39,201 nt of DNA, from positions 1 to 39,201 of the forward strand of contig SFKI01000027.1 of assembly GCA_004554775.1 (NCBI GenBank), read 5' to 3'. This stretch comes from Subdoligranulum variabile. Its GTDB lineage: Bacteria > Bacillota > Clostridia > Oscillospirales > Ruminococcaceae. A program made the translations under genes and the position numbers. Below are positions 14,278 through 22,974 of the stretch, piece by piece (position 1 is the first letter of the stretch; each line of letters starts with the position of its first letter). The notes beneath the pieces are model-generated. The model did no database searches and was not told the origin of the DNA. It worked only from the letters and a program-made list of their open reading frames with translations.

Positions 14278-14439
14278 CTCACCTTTATCCGTCAATTTCT
14301 TGTTTATCAAATTTTTCACGTTGCCATCCTTGAAAATGTTTCTCGCCTCAAATTATTTTCCATACTTGAGCGATTTAAAAATCTTGTCCGTTCGCCCCCC
14401 CCTGGGCAGTTATTTATACTTACAGTGATCCAAATCGCG

Positions 14440-14480
14440 AAACATAAAACCGCGCCGGTTTTATCTTACCCGGCGCGGTT
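14440..14480 (-). terminator. Terminator of the araA-araD-phosphoketolase operon
   Basis: AACCGCGCCGG / CCGGCGCGGTT perfect stem with an 11-nt loop, followed on the minus strand by TTATGTTT. It lies about 65 bp after the phosphoketolase stop. Confidence 0.75.
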
Positions 14481-14543
14481 ATTGGTTCAGGATGTTATAT
14501 TGTAAATTTCAGCTGTCGGCGTTCTCAAGGGAGGCCGCTTGAC

Positions 14544-16907
14544 TCAGGACTCCCACTTCCAGTCCAGGATCTCGGGCAAGTCCTGGCCCACTTCGTGGAT
14601 GTAGTTCTTGTGTTCCACCAGCTTGTTGTTCATCTGCTGGATGAGATAAGCACCGCGATTGCCCAGCTGGGGCAGATGCTGCACCGCATCCTTGACCAGG
14701 TGGAAGCGGTCGATCTCATTCTGCACCCGCATATCGAAAGGCGTGGTGATGGTGCCTTCCTCCTGGTAACCGTGGACGCTCAGGTTACGGTTGACGCGGT
14801 CGTAGGTCAGCTCGTGGATGAGGGTTGGATAGCCGTGGAAGGCGAAGATAATGGGCCTGTCCTTGGTGAACAGGGCGTTGTAATCGGCGTCGGACAGGCC
14901 GTGGGGATGCTTGGTGTTGGGTTCCAGCTTCATCAGGTCCACCACGTTGACCACCCGGATCTTCACCTCCGGCAGGGTCTTGCGCAGAATGGTGACGGCG
15001 GCCAGGGTCTCCAGGGTGGGGGTATCACCGCAGCAGGCCATGACCACATCGGGTTCTTCGCCGGCATCGTTGGAGGCCCAGTCCCAGATGCCTACGCCCT
15101 GGGTGCAGTGCTTGACCGCCTGTTCCATGGTCAGCCACTGGGGCCGGGGATGCTTGGAGGTGACCAGCACGTTCACATAGTCGCGGCTGCGGATGCAGTG
15201 GTCAAAGCAGGAGAGCAGGCAGTTGGCATCCGGCGGCAGGTAGAGGCGCACCACGTCGGCCTTTTTGTTGGCGATGTGGTCCAGGAAGCCGGGGTCCTGA
15301 TGGGTGTAGCCGTTGTGGTCCTGCTGCCAGACGTTGGAGGAGAGGATCAGGTTCAGGGAAGCGATGCTCTGGCGCCAGGGCAGCTGGTTGCAGACCTTGA
15401 GCCACTTGGCATGCTGGGCCACCATGGAGTCCACCACCCGGATGAAGCTCTCGTAACTGGCAAAGAAGCCGTGACGGCCGGTGAGCAGGTAGCCTTCCAG
15501 CCAGCCTTCGCACAGATGCTCCGACAGCATGGCGTCCATGATGCGGCCATCCCCGGCCAGGAACTCGTCCCCTGCCACGGTGGTGGAGTTCCAGTCGCGG
15601 TTGGTGGCCTCGAAGCACTTATACAGACGGTTGGACATGGTCTCGTCCGGTCCGAAGATACGGAAGTTCTTGGCGTCAGCGTTGAGCTTGAACAGGTCGC
15701 GAATGTAGCCGCCCAGTTCGATCATATCCTGTTTTTCCACGCTGCCGGGGGCGGGCAGATCGACGGCGTAATCCTTGAAGTCGGGGGTGCGCAGATCCCG
15801 CAGCAGCTTGCCGCCGTTGGCATGGGGGCTGGCCGCAATACGGCGGTCGCCAGTGGGGGCCAGCTCCTGCAGTTCGGGGATCAGGGTGCCCTTTTCGTCA
15901 AACAGTTCCTCGGGATGATAGCTGCGCAGCCATGCCTCGATCTCCTGCAGGTGTTCTTCCTGATTGGGGGTGCCCAGGGTGATGTCGATGGGCACCTGAT
16001 GGGCGCGGAAGGTGCCTTCGATGACCTTGCCGTCCACCACTTTGGGGCCGGTCCAGCCTTTGGGGGTGCGCAGCACGATCATGGGCCACTGGATATGGCC
16101 CGTCTCTTCCCCGGCGCGGGCGCGGCGCTGGATGTCGTGGATCTCCTCGATGACGGCATCCAGGGTTTCGGCCATCTTGGCGTGCATGGTCATGGGGTCG
16201 TCGCCCTCCACAAAGTAGGGCTTCCAGGAGCAGCCCAGGAAGAAATGTTCCATCTCCTCGTGGGTCATGCGGCCGAACACCGTAGGGTTGGAGATCTTGT
16301 AGCCGTTCAGGTGCAGAATGGGCAGCACAGCGCCGTCCCCCTTGGGGTTCAGGAACTTGTTGGACTGCCAGCTGGTGGCCAGGGGGCCGGTCTCGGCTTC
16401 GCCGTCGCCCACCGTCACCGCGCAGATCAGGTCGGGGTTATCGAACACGGCACCGAAGGCGTGGGCGATGGAATAGCCCAGCTCGCCGCCTTCGTTGATG
16501 GAACCGGGGGTTTCGGGCGCCACATGGCTGGAGATACCGCCGGGGAAGCTGAACTGCTTGAACAGGCGTTTCATGCCTTCCTCGTCCCGGCTGATGTTGG
16601 GGTACACCTCGCTGTAGGTGCCGTCCAGGTAGGCGTTGGCTACAAAGAAGTTGCCGCCATGGCCCGGACCGGAGATGAGGATCATATCCTGGTCATACTT
16701 CTTGATGACCCGGTTCAGGTGTACATACACGAAGTTCTGGCCGGGCACGGTGCCCCAGTGGCCCACAATCTTCTTTTTCACGTCGTCCCGGGTCAGGGGG
16801 CGGCGCAGCAGGGGGTTATCCAGCAGGTAGAGCTGGCCCGCCGCCAGATAGTTGGATGCCCGCCAGTAGGCGTTTATGCGCTGGAGTTCCTCTTGGGAAA
16901 GACTCAT
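14544..16907 (-). CDS. xfp: Xylulose-5-phosphate/fructose-6-phosphate phosphoketolase
   Basis: Thiamine-diphosphate enzyme that cleaves D-xylulose-5-P (and often fructose-6-P) with phosphate to acetyl phosphate plus glyceraldehyde-3-P (or erythrose-4-P). It has 787 residues, full length for the family. Visible family motifs are PGHGG (81-85), SHVAPETPGSINEGGELGYS (127-146) and the ThDP-binding GDGEAETGPLATSW (167-180). The C-terminal transketolase-like domains follow without interruption. The ATG at 16907 is 8 bp after GGAGG; a TTG two codons earlier is less likely. It is the last gene of the arabinose operon, 77 bp after araD, so arabinose carbon is directed into the phosphoketolase route to acetyl phosphate. 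Confidence 0.96.
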   Translation of the reverse strand: MSLSQEELQRINAYWRASNYLAAGQLYLLDNPLLRRPLTRDDVKKKIVGHWGTVPGQNFVYVHLNRVIKKYDQDMILISGPGHGGNFFVANAYLDGTYSEVYPNISRDEEGMKRLFKQFSFPGGISSHVAPETPGSINEGGELGYSIAHAFGAVFDNPDLICAVTVGDGEAETGPLATSWQSNKFLNPKGDGAVLPILHLNGYKISNPTVFGRMTHEEMEHFFLGCSWKPYFVEGDDPMTMHAKMAETLDAVIEEIHDIQRRARAGEETGHIQWPMIVLRTPKGWTGPKVVDGKVIEGTFRAHQVPIDITLGTPNQEEHLQEIEAWLRSYHPEELFDEKGTLIPELQELAPTGDRRIAASPHANGGKLLRDLRTPDFKDYAVDLPAPGSVEKQDMIELGGYIRDLFKLNADAKNFRIFGPDETMSNRLYKCFEATNRDWNSTTVAGDEFLAGDGRIMDAMLSEHLCEGWLEGYLLTGRHGFFASYESFIRVVDSMVAQHAKWLKVCNQLPWRQSIASLNLILSSNVWQQDHNGYTHQDPGFLDHIANKKADVVRLYLPPDANCLLSCFDHCIRSRDYVNVLVTSKHPRPQWLTMEQAVKHCTQGVGIWDWASNDAGEEPDVVMACCGDTPTLETLAAVTILRKTLPEVKIRVVNVVDLMKLEPNTKHPHGLSDADYNALFTKDRPIIFAFHGYPTLIHELTYDRVNRNLSVHGYQEEGTITTPFDMRVQNEIDRFHLVKDAVQHLPQLGNRGAYLIQQMNNKLVEHKNYIHEVGQDLPEILDWKWES

Positions 16908-16984
16908 GGACAATTCCTCCTTATGGTTTCTAATCCTCGCAAACGAAAGGAATCACAGAAATTATGGATGCAAGACGTCTTGCG

Positions 16985-17680
16985 TTACTTTTGCCCGTAG
17001 TATGCGTTGGGGCCGTGTTTGCGCATGTAATGTTTGTCCTGCAGGTACTGGGGAGCCGGGGCGGCGCTGGGGTCCACCTGGCGGGTCAGCAGGGCCATCT
17101 TGGCCACCTCTTCCAGCACCACGGCGTGGTAGACGGCCTGGGCCGCGTCCTTGCCCCAGGTGAAGGGGCCGTGGCTGTGGCAGATCACCCCGGGCACCGC
17201 CACGGGGTCGATATTCCGGCCGGCAAAGGTCTCGATGATGACCTTGCCGGTATTTTTTTCGTAGTCCTCGTCCAGTTCCGCCTTGGTCAGGTGGCGGGCA
17301 CAAGGCACCGGGCCGTAGAAGTAGTCGGCGTGGGTGGTACCGTAGCAGGGAATGTCCTGCCCGGCCTGGGCCCAGGCCACGGCGTAGGGGCTGTGGGTGT
17401 GGACGATGCCCCCCAGCGTGGGGAAGGCCTTGTACAGTTCCAGGTGGGTCTTGGTGTCGCTGGAAGGGTTCATCTCCCCTTCCACCCGGTTGCCGTCCAG
17501 GTCCATCACCACAAGATTTTCCGGCGTCAGCTCGTCATATTCCACGCCGGAGGGCTTGATGACCACCAGGCCCTTTTCCCGGTCGATGCCCGACACATTG
17601 CCCCAGGTATAGGTCACAAGGCCGCGGCGGGGCAGTTCCATATTGGCTTCATAAACCCGTTTGCGCAGTTGTTCCAGCAT
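16985..17680 (-). CDS. araD: L-ribulose-5-phosphate 4-epimerase
   Basis: Class II aldolase-fold enzyme converting L-ribulose-5-P to D-xylulose-5-P, 231 residues as in E. coli AraD. The family residues are visible: GNVSG near 27-31, KPSG (42-45), the zinc ligands His94 and His96 in GGIVHTHSPYAVAWAQAG, and HSHGPFTWG around residue 170. The C-terminus ends in the usual HGPNAYYGQK. The ATG at 17680 lies 8 bp after the araA stop, with a GAGGTG ribosome site overlapping that stop. It sits between isomerase and phosphoketolase and supplies the latter's substrate. Confidence 0.97.
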   Translation of the reverse strand: MLEQLRKRVYEANMELPRRGLVTYTWGNVSGIDREKGLVVIKPSGVEYDELTPENLVVMDLDGNRVEGEMNPSSDTKTHLELYKAFPTLGGIVHTHSPYAVAWAQAGQDIPCYGTTHADYFYGPVPCARHLTKAELDEDYEKNTGKVIIETFAGRNIDPVAVPGVICHSHGPFTWGKDAAQAVYHAVVLEEVAKMALLTRQVDPSAAPAPQYLQDKHYMRKHGPNAYYGQK

Positions 17681-17688
17681 AGGGCACC

Positions 17689-19167
17689 TCACTTCAGCTT
17701 CCAGGCCAGGTCCGCCAGGAAGAGGTCCTGTTCCAGCTTTTCGGGGGTGGTGTCCTTGCCGATGTGGACGAACTCAATGCCCATCATGTTGGCCCAGTCG
17801 TGCATCTGTTCGGCGGTGACGTCGTAGCTGAGCACGGTGTGGTGGGCGCCGCCCGCGGTGATCCAGCATTCCACGCCGGTGGTCAGGCTGGGCAGGGCTT
17901 TCCACATAACACGGGCAACAGGCAGGTTGGGCATGGGCAGGATGGGCTTGACGCACTCGATGTCCTGGCAGATCAGCCGCAGACGGCCGCCCATATCAAT
18001 GAGGCTGACCACGATGGCGGGACCGGCCTTGCCCTCAAACACCAGACGGGCGGGGTCCTTCTCGTTCATACCGATGCCCAGGTGATGGGTCTCGATGCGG
18101 GGCTTTTCCGCAGCGCAGCAGGGGCAGACTTCCAGCATATGGGCGCCCAGGCTGTACTCCGCACCGGGGGTCAGGTTGTAGGTGTAATCCTCCATGAAGA
18201 GGGAGCAGCCGTTGCCGCCTTCGCCCATGGCTTTCATGATGGCGGTCATGGCGGCCACCTTCCAGTCGCCCTCGCCGCCGTAGCCGTAGCCCTGGGCCAT
18301 CAGGTGCTGGCTGGCCAGACCGGGCAGCTGTTCCATGCCGTACAGGTCCTGGAAGGTGTTGGAGAATGCCTTGCAGCCCTCGGCGTCCAGCATCTTCTTG
18401 ATGGCGATTTCCTCTTTCGCCTGGTAGCGGATGGCTTCGATGTTGTCGGTAGCGAAGTCGTAGCTGGCGCGGTAGGTCTCCATCAGTTCGTCGATCTCGG
18501 CGTCGGTGACCTCGTTCATCACCTTGACCAGGTCGCCCACGGCCCAGGTGTTCACCTGCCAGCCCAGCTTGGCCTGCACTTCCACCTTGTCGCCCTCGGT
18601 AACGGCCACTTCGCGCATGTTGTCGCCAAAGCGCATGACTTTCAATTCGCGGGAGACGGCCACGCCCACGGCGGTGCGCATCCAGCGGCCCAGACGCTTC
18701 TGGACATTCTCATCCTGCCAGTACCCGGCAATGATCTTGCGGGGCATCCGCAGCCGGGCGGCGATGAACCCATGCTCCCGGTCGCCGTGGGCGGCCTGGT
18801 TCAGGTTCATGAAATCCATGTCGATCTCCTCGTTGGGGATCTCCCGGTTGTACTGGGTGGCAAAGTGGCAGTAGGGTTTCTGCAGGTCCACAAAACCGTT
18901 GATCCACATCTTGCTGGGGCTGAAGGTGTGGCACCAGGTAATGATGCCCGCACAGCGGGGGTCATAGTTGGCTTCCCGCACTACATCGGCAATTTCCTTG
19001 TTGGTCTTGGCGGTGACCTTGTACACCAGCTTGCAGGGCAGGTTGCCCGAAGCGTTCAGCACCTCGGTCATTTCGGCGGCACGGTTGGCCACGGTTTCCA
19101 GCACTTCGGGGCCGTACAGGAACTGACTGCCCACCACAAACCAGAATTCATACTCTTGCATACGCAT
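17689..19167 (-). CDS. araA: L-arabinose isomerase
   Basis: Cytosolic metal-dependent isomerase of L-arabinose to L-ribulose, 492 residues, close to the usual 500. The metal ligands correspond to Glu299 (GYGGEGDWK), Glu326 (SLFMEDYTY), His343 (LGAHMLEVCP) and a His in AGGAHHTVLSY near 442. The N-terminus EYEFWFVVGSQFLYGPEVL is diagnostic. Of two close ATGs I prefer 19167, 9 bp after AAGGAGG. It is the first gene of araA-araD-xfp, with an activator-type promoter and a hairpin in the leader. Confidence 0.97.
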   Translation of the reverse strand: MRMQEYEFWFVVGSQFLYGPEVLETVANRAAEMTEVLNASGNLPCKLVYKVTAKTNKEIADVVREANYDPRCAGIITWCHTFSPSKMWINGFVDLQKPYCHFATQYNREIPNEEIDMDFMNLNQAAHGDREHGFIAARLRMPRKIIAGYWQDENVQKRLGRWMRTAVGVAVSRELKVMRFGDNMREVAVTEGDKVEVQAKLGWQVNTWAVGDLVKVMNEVTDAEIDELMETYRASYDFATDNIEAIRYQAKEEIAIKKMLDAEGCKAFSNTFQDLYGMEQLPGLASQHLMAQGYGYGGEGDWKVAAMTAIMKAMGEGGNGCSLFMEDYTYNLTPGAEYSLGAHMLEVCPCCAAEKPRIETHHLGIGMNEKDPARLVFEGKAGPAIVVSLIDMGGRLRLICQDIECVKPILPMPNLPVARVMWKALPSLTTGVECWITAGGAHHTVLSYDVTAEQMHDWANMMGIEFVHIGKDTTPEKLEQDLFLADLAWKLK

Positions 19168-19190
19168 GGGTAAATACCTCCTTACGATAC

Positions 19191-19223
19191 TTGCCGGCAA
19201 ACCGTTTTTCCGGTTGGCGGCAA
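19191..19223 (-). promoter_or_regulatory. Hairpin in the araA 5' leader
   Basis: TTGCCG-CC-AACCG / CGGTT-TG-CCGGCAA around a short A-rich loop lies immediately upstream of the araA ribosome site. There is no T-run, so it is more likely an mRNA-stabilizing or translation-modulating structure than a terminator. Confidence 0.4.
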
Positions 19224-19263
19224 CCTCTCTTGGAAAATGAAACCAAGCTGTATTCCTGGTGTT

Positions 19264-19326
19264 ATCATACTCCCTGCCCCCTCGGTGCGAATAGTCATTG
19301 ATGTTCGATTTACTGGACTTTTGTTC
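19264..19326 (-). promoter_or_regulatory. araA promoter with tandem activator half-sites (copy 1)
   Basis: Minus strand: -10 TATGAT (19264-19269) with no good -35. Upstream are two GAACA half-sites exactly 20 bp apart (19322-19326 and 19302-19306 on the plus-strand scale). A weak -35 with tandem sites fits activation by an AraC-family protein. The same block, including spacing to the -10, recurs at 25521-25582. Confidence 0.55.
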
Positions 19327-19397
19327 GAATTTCTTGCAAAAATCCCGGGGCAATCAGGAAGAGCATAACTTTCCCAAAGCGCCGTTCGTTTTGACGG

Positions 19398-19433
19398 CAA
19401 AACAAAAACCATCCTACGGTTTTGGCAGGATGG
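19398..19433 (-). terminator. Terminator of the kinase-to-rpe operon
   Basis: CCATCCT / AGGATGG stem (19409-19415 and 19427-19433), followed on the minus strand by TTTTTGTTTT. It separates rpe from the araA promoter. Confidence 0.8.
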
Positions 19434-19482
19434 CCTTTTCTACTCGAGATCGGATATGGGAGAACTCCGATTCTCTTCAATA

Positions 19483-20136
19483 TCAGAACGCACAGCTCCT
19501 CCGCAGGCAAGCCACTCCGGACTGGACGGTCCCGCCAAAAACGGCACTGCCCGCCACAATGCTCCTTGCCCCCGCTGTATAGGCTCCGGGCAAAGTGCAG
19601 GGGGTGATTCCCCCGTCCACTTGAATTACCGCAGCACTCCCCCGCTCTTGCAGCAAGGCTCGGGCGGCGGCAATCTTTTCATTGCTGCCGGGCAGATAGG
19701 CCTGCCCGCCACGGCCGGGGTGCACCGTCATCAGCAGCAGCTGAGAGATGTGTTTCAGGTACGGCAGAGCCGCTTCCACCGGGGTTTCGGGGTTGAGCAC
19801 CAGCCCCGCCTGCATCCCGGCGGCGCGAATGGCCCGCAAAGCCGCTTCCGGCCCGCCGGGGATCTCGGCATGTACCGAGACCCGCTTTACTCCCAGCTCG
19901 GCCAGTTCGGGCAGAAAATCCAACGGATTTTCCACCATCAGGTGCACATCCAGGGGCTTGCTGGTCAGGCGGGCCATGGTGCGCACCATATCGGTGCCGA
20001 AGGAGATGGCCGGCACAAAATGGCCGTCCATGATGTCGATGTGGAAGGCATCCACACCGGCGGCTTCGGCGGCGCGGACGTCCTGTTCCAGATGGGCAAA
20101 GTCAGCCGCCAGAATGGAGGCGCAAAGTTCAAACAT
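19483..20136 (-). CDS. rpe: Ribulose-phosphate 3-epimerase
   Basis: Interconverts D-ribulose-5-P and D-xylulose-5-P; 217 residues, normal length. Family motifs are CASILAADFAHLEQDV, HIDIMDGHFVPAISFG, DVHLMVENP, the phosphate loop MTVHPGRGGQAYLP (usually NPGFGGQ, so slightly divergent), and VDGGI near the C-terminus. The ATG overlaps the rpiB stop by one base (TAATG). It is the last gene of the operon and is followed by a terminator. The divergent phosphate loop could indicate preference for another pentulose or hexulose phosphate, such as allulose-6-P. Confidence 0.93.
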   Translation of the reverse strand: MFELCASILAADFAHLEQDVRAAEAAGVDAFHIDIMDGHFVPAISFGTDMVRTMARLTSKPLDVHLMVENPLDFLPELAELGVKRVSVHAEIPGGPEAALRAIRAAGMQAGLVLNPETPVEAALPYLKHISQLLLMTVHPGRGGQAYLPGSNEKIAAARALLQERGSAAVIQVDGGITPCTLPGAYTAGARSIVAGSAVFGGTVQSGVACLRRSCAF

Positions 20137-20567
20137 TATTCTCCCTCCAGCTGGGATACCCGGCGGCGGTGGCGTTCCTCCTCAGAAAAAGGCGTGTCCA
20201 GGAAGATGTCCACGATCTCCAGCGCCAGGCCGGGACCGGTGACCAGCGCTCCCAGAGCCAGCACATTGGCGTTGTTGTGCTGCCGGGTGGCCCGGGCGGA
20301 GAAGCAATCCCCGCACAGGGCACAGCGGACGCCGGGCACCTTGTTGGCAGCAATGGAGATGCCGATGCCGGTGCTGCAGATGACGATGCCTTTTTCGCAT
20401 TCGCCAGCTGCCACCGCATGGGCCACCGCCTTGCCGTAGACGGGATAATCCACCGAGGCGGTGGAATCACAGCCGAAGTCCCGGTATTCCAGCCCGCGGT
20501 CCCGCAGGTGAGCCAGGATCTTCTGCTTGAGTTCGTATCCGCCGTGGTCGCATCCGATGGCGATCAT
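20136..20567 (-). CDS. rpiB: Ribose-5-phosphate isomerase B
   Basis: RpiB/LacAB-family aldose-ketose isomerase, 143 residues, interconverting ribose-5-P and ribulose-5-P. Visible are CDHGGYELK at the N-terminus, YPVYGKAVA, the phosphate-binding STGIGISIAANK and the segment CGDCFSARATRQHNNANVLALGA. It starts one base after the transketolase stop and overlaps rpe by one base, so it is translationally coupled on both sides. Because LacA/LacB have the same fold, the substrate is assigned by the pentose-pathway neighbours. Confidence 0.93.
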   Translation of the reverse strand: MIAIGCDHGGYELKQKILAHLRDRGLEYRDFGCDSTASVDYPVYGKAVAHAVAAGECEKGIVICSTGIGISIAANKVPGVRCALCGDCFSARATRQHNNANVLALGALVTGPGLALEIVDIFLDTPFSEEERHRRRVSQLEGE

Positions 20568-20568
20568 C

Positions 20569-21452
20569 TCAGACCAGCTCCTTCACAGCGGCCACGATGG
20601 CGTCGGAACGCAGGCCGAACTGTTCCAGCAGTTCCCAGGCGGGGCCGGAATGACCAAACACGTCCTTGACGCCCACACGACGCATGGGGGTGGGACACTT
20701 TTCGCCCAGCACACCGGCCACCGCTTCGCCCAGGCCGCCGAAGATGCTGTGCTCTTCGCAGGTGACCACCGCGCCGCATTCCCGGGCGGCTTTCAGCACC
20801 ATCTCCTCGTCCAGAGGTTTGACGGTGCACAGGTTGATGACCCGGGCCTGGATGCCCTCCTTTTTCAGCTGTTCGGCGGCGATGAGGGCCTCGTTCACTT
20901 CCAGGCCGGTGGCGATGATGGCCACGTCGTCGCCCTCGGTGAGCTGTTCGCCCTTGCCGATCTCGAACTTGAAAGTTGCTTCGTCATGGAACACCGGCAG
21001 AGCCAGACGGCCAAAACGCAGATAGACGGGACCGTCATGCTCGTAGGCAGCCTTGACGGCGGCCCGGGCTTCCACGTCGTCGGAGGGGCAGAGCACCGTC
21101 ATGCCGGGGATGGACCGCATGAGGGCGAAGTCCTCGCAGCACTGATGGGAAGCGCCGTCCTCCCCCACCGAGATACCGCCGTGGGTGGCGCCGATCTTCA
21201 CGTTCAGGTGGGGGTAGCCGATGGAGTTGCGCACCTGCTCAAAGGCGCGGCCCGCCGCAAACATGGCAAAGCTGTGCCTTCCGCAATGCCGCAGTCAAAA
21301 TGGCGGTCAGGATAGGCTTTCTTGAACATACCGGTCTTGGTGGCGGCAGCCAGGTCGGCATCCAGCACCACCACGTCGGGGTGATCTTTCGCCAGTTCCA
21401 CCAGCGCGGCGCCGTAGCTGTCGCGGGTGGCGATCTTCTTCACGTCACTCAT
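20569..21452 (-). pseudogene. Transketolase C-terminal subunit, disrupted by a deletion/frameshift near 21265-21276
   Basis: Second half of a split transketolase (pyrimidine-binding and C-terminal domains). The first reading frame (from ATG 21452, overlapping the N-terminal subunit stop as ATGA) codes SDVKKIATRDSYGAALVELA to DRHFDCGIAEG, then runs out of frame. The rest, MFAAGRAFEQVRNSIGYPHLNVKIGATHGG to the stop at 20569, is in another frame. Relatives have about 20-25 residues between GIAEG and FAMFAAG (the NMMGVAAGLA.. region, from memory). Here only about 11 nt remain, so roughly 65-70 bp are missing. Everything else looks intact and under selection, so the lesion is recent or a sequencing/assembly error. 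The downstream part could start at its own ATG (21264) but would lack the catalytic glutamate region. Confidence 0.85.
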
Positions 21453-22285
21453 TCCTGCGCCTCCAGTTCCGCCATATGAGCCTGCAGCTCATCCATGGCG
21501 ATCTTGTATTCCTCGTCGTTGGGGGCCTTGCCGTGCCAGCCCACGCTGTTCTCCATGTAGCTGACGCCCTTGCCTTTGGTGGTGTGCATCAGGATGGCAG
21601 TAGGGGCGCCGGTCTGGGCGTGGAAGTACTGGAACGCGTCCTCGATCTGGGCGAAGTCATGGCCATCGATGGACACCACACGGAAACCGAAGTCCCGCAG
21701 CTTGGAGTTCACGGGGTCGGTGTTCATAACGTCCTTGGTGGCGCCGTCGATCTGCAGACCGTTCAGGTCGATGATGACGCAGAAGTTGTCCAGCTTGTAG
21801 TGGGCAGCAAAGAGGAAGGCTTCCCACACTTCGCCCTCGGCAATTTCGCCGTCACCCAGCAGGGTGTACACCCGCACATTGTCCTTGTTCAGGTACTTGG
21901 CGGCTTTGGCCATGCCCGCAGCGCAGGAAACACCCTGGCCCAGGCTGCCGGTGGACATATCCACGCCGGGCACCGTGTTCATGTTGGGGTGGCCCTGCAG
22001 GTAGCTGTCGATGTGGCGCAGGGTGGGCAGGTCCTCCACCGGGAAGAAGCCACGATAAGCCAGGGCGCTGTACAGGCCCGGCGCGGTGTGGCCCTTGGAG
22101 AGGACGAACCGGTCCCGGTCGGCAGGGTCCACCCGCAGTTCCTTGTTATACAGATAGGCGAACATATCGGCAGCGGACAGGCTGCCGCCGGGATGTCCGG
22201 CCTTGGCGCCGTGGGTGGATTCGATCACGCCCATGCGCACCTTGCAGGCTGCTTTCTGCAGCGCCAGTTTTTCTTGTTTTGTCAT
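21449..22285 (-). CDS. Transketolase, N-terminal (ThDP pyrophosphate-binding) subunit
   Basis: First half of a two-gene transketolase, 278 residues. It has the substrate His motif STHGAKAGHPGGSLSAADM, KGHTAPGLYSAL, TGSLGQGVSCAAGMAKA and the ThDP motif GDGEIAEGEVWEA ... IIDLNGLQIDG. The ATG at 22285 is preferred because GGTGAG precedes it; the transaldolase stop lies 2 bp before it. It would pair with the adjacent C-terminal subunit, which is frameshifted here, so this protein may lack its partner unless a second copy exists in the genome. Confidence 0.93.
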   Translation of the reverse strand: MTKQEKLALQKAACKVRMGVIESTHGAKAGHPGGSLSAADMFAYLYNKELRVDPADRDRFVLSKGHTAPGLYSALAYRGFFPVEDLPTLRHIDSYLQGHPNMNTVPGVDMSTGSLGQGVSCAAGMAKAAKYLNKDNVRVYTLLGDGEIAEGEVWEAFLFAAHYKLDNFCVIIDLNGLQIDGATKDVMNTDPVNSKLRDFGFRVVSIDGHDFAQIEDAFQYFHAQTGAPTAILMHTTKGKGVSYMENSVGWHGKAPNDEEYKIAMDELQAHMAELEAQE

Positions 22286-22286
22286 A

Positions 22287-22946
22287 TCACTCACCAAACA
22301 CCTTGATGTAATCGGCCTTGAACTTCTCGATACCGGAATCGGTCAGGGGATGATGGATCATCTGCTCGATGACCTTGTAGGGCACGGTGGCGATGTCCGC
22401 ACCGGCCAGGGCGCAGTCGTTCACATGGATGGGATTGCGGACGCTGGCAGCGATGATCTGGGTCTCGATGTCGGGGTAGTTCAGGAACATATCATGGATG
22501 CTCTGGATCAGCTCGATGCCGGGCTGGGAGATGTCGTCCAGACGGCCCAGGAAGGGGCTGACGTAGGTAGCACCGGCCCGGGCGGCCAGCAGAGCCTGGT
22601 TGGCGGAGAAGATCAGGGTGCAGTTGGTGGGGATGCCCTTGGCGGACAGAGCCTTGATGGCCTTCAGGCCCTCGGCGGTCATGGGAATTTTCACCACCAT
22701 GTGGGCGGGGTCCAGGGCGTAGATGGCTTCGCCCTCCTTCACCATGGTTTCGGCGTCGGTGGTGGTGGCCTTGACTTCGCCGGAGATGGGGCCGTCCACG
22801 ATGGTAGCGATCTCCGCCAGGGTCTCGGCATAGTCCCGGCCCTCCTTGGCGATGAGGCTGGGGTTGGTGGTGACACCGGCAATCACGCCCATGTCGTTGG
22901 CTTTGCGGATTTCTTCCACGTTGGCGGTATCAATGAAGAATTTCAT
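22287..22946 (-). CDS. Transaldolase (small, FSA/TalC type)
   Basis: A 219-residue class I aldolase of the short transaldolase / fructose-6-P aldolase group. It begins MKFFIDTANVEEIRKAND, has VTTNPSLIAKEG, the Schiff-base lysine Lys86 in HMVVKIPMT, and ATYVSPFLGRLDD. The ATG at 22946 follows AAGGAG. It moves a dihydroxyacetone unit between sugar phosphates and belongs with transketolase in the non-oxidative pentose phosphate pathway. Transaldolase is favoured over FSA because of the operon context; sequence alone does not settle it. Confidence 0.92.
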   Translation of the reverse strand: MKFFIDTANVEEIRKANDMGVIAGVTTNPSLIAKEGRDYAETLAEIATIVDGPISGEVKATTTDAETMVKEGEAIYALDPAHMVVKIPMTAEGLKAIKALSAKGIPTNCTLIFSANQALLAARAGATYVSPFLGRLDDISQPGIELIQSIHDMFLNYPDIETQIIAASVRNPIHVNDCALAGADIATVPYKVIEQMIHHPLTDSGIEKFKADYIKVFGE

Positions 22947-22974
22947 ACGGTTACACTCCTTGTTTTCTTTGTGA

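Noticed and set aside
13703..14319. Complete toxin-antitoxin pair formed by the XRE and KTR genes
   Set aside because: The genes are convergent with a terminator between them, and the KTR protein has no toxin-like features.
14595..17000. An ~800-codon plus-strand frame opposite phosphoketolase, and similar ones at 26335-29307, 17764-19173 and 2794-4800
   Set aside because: Same reason: codon-bias shadows of minus-strand enzymes with complete catalytic motifs.
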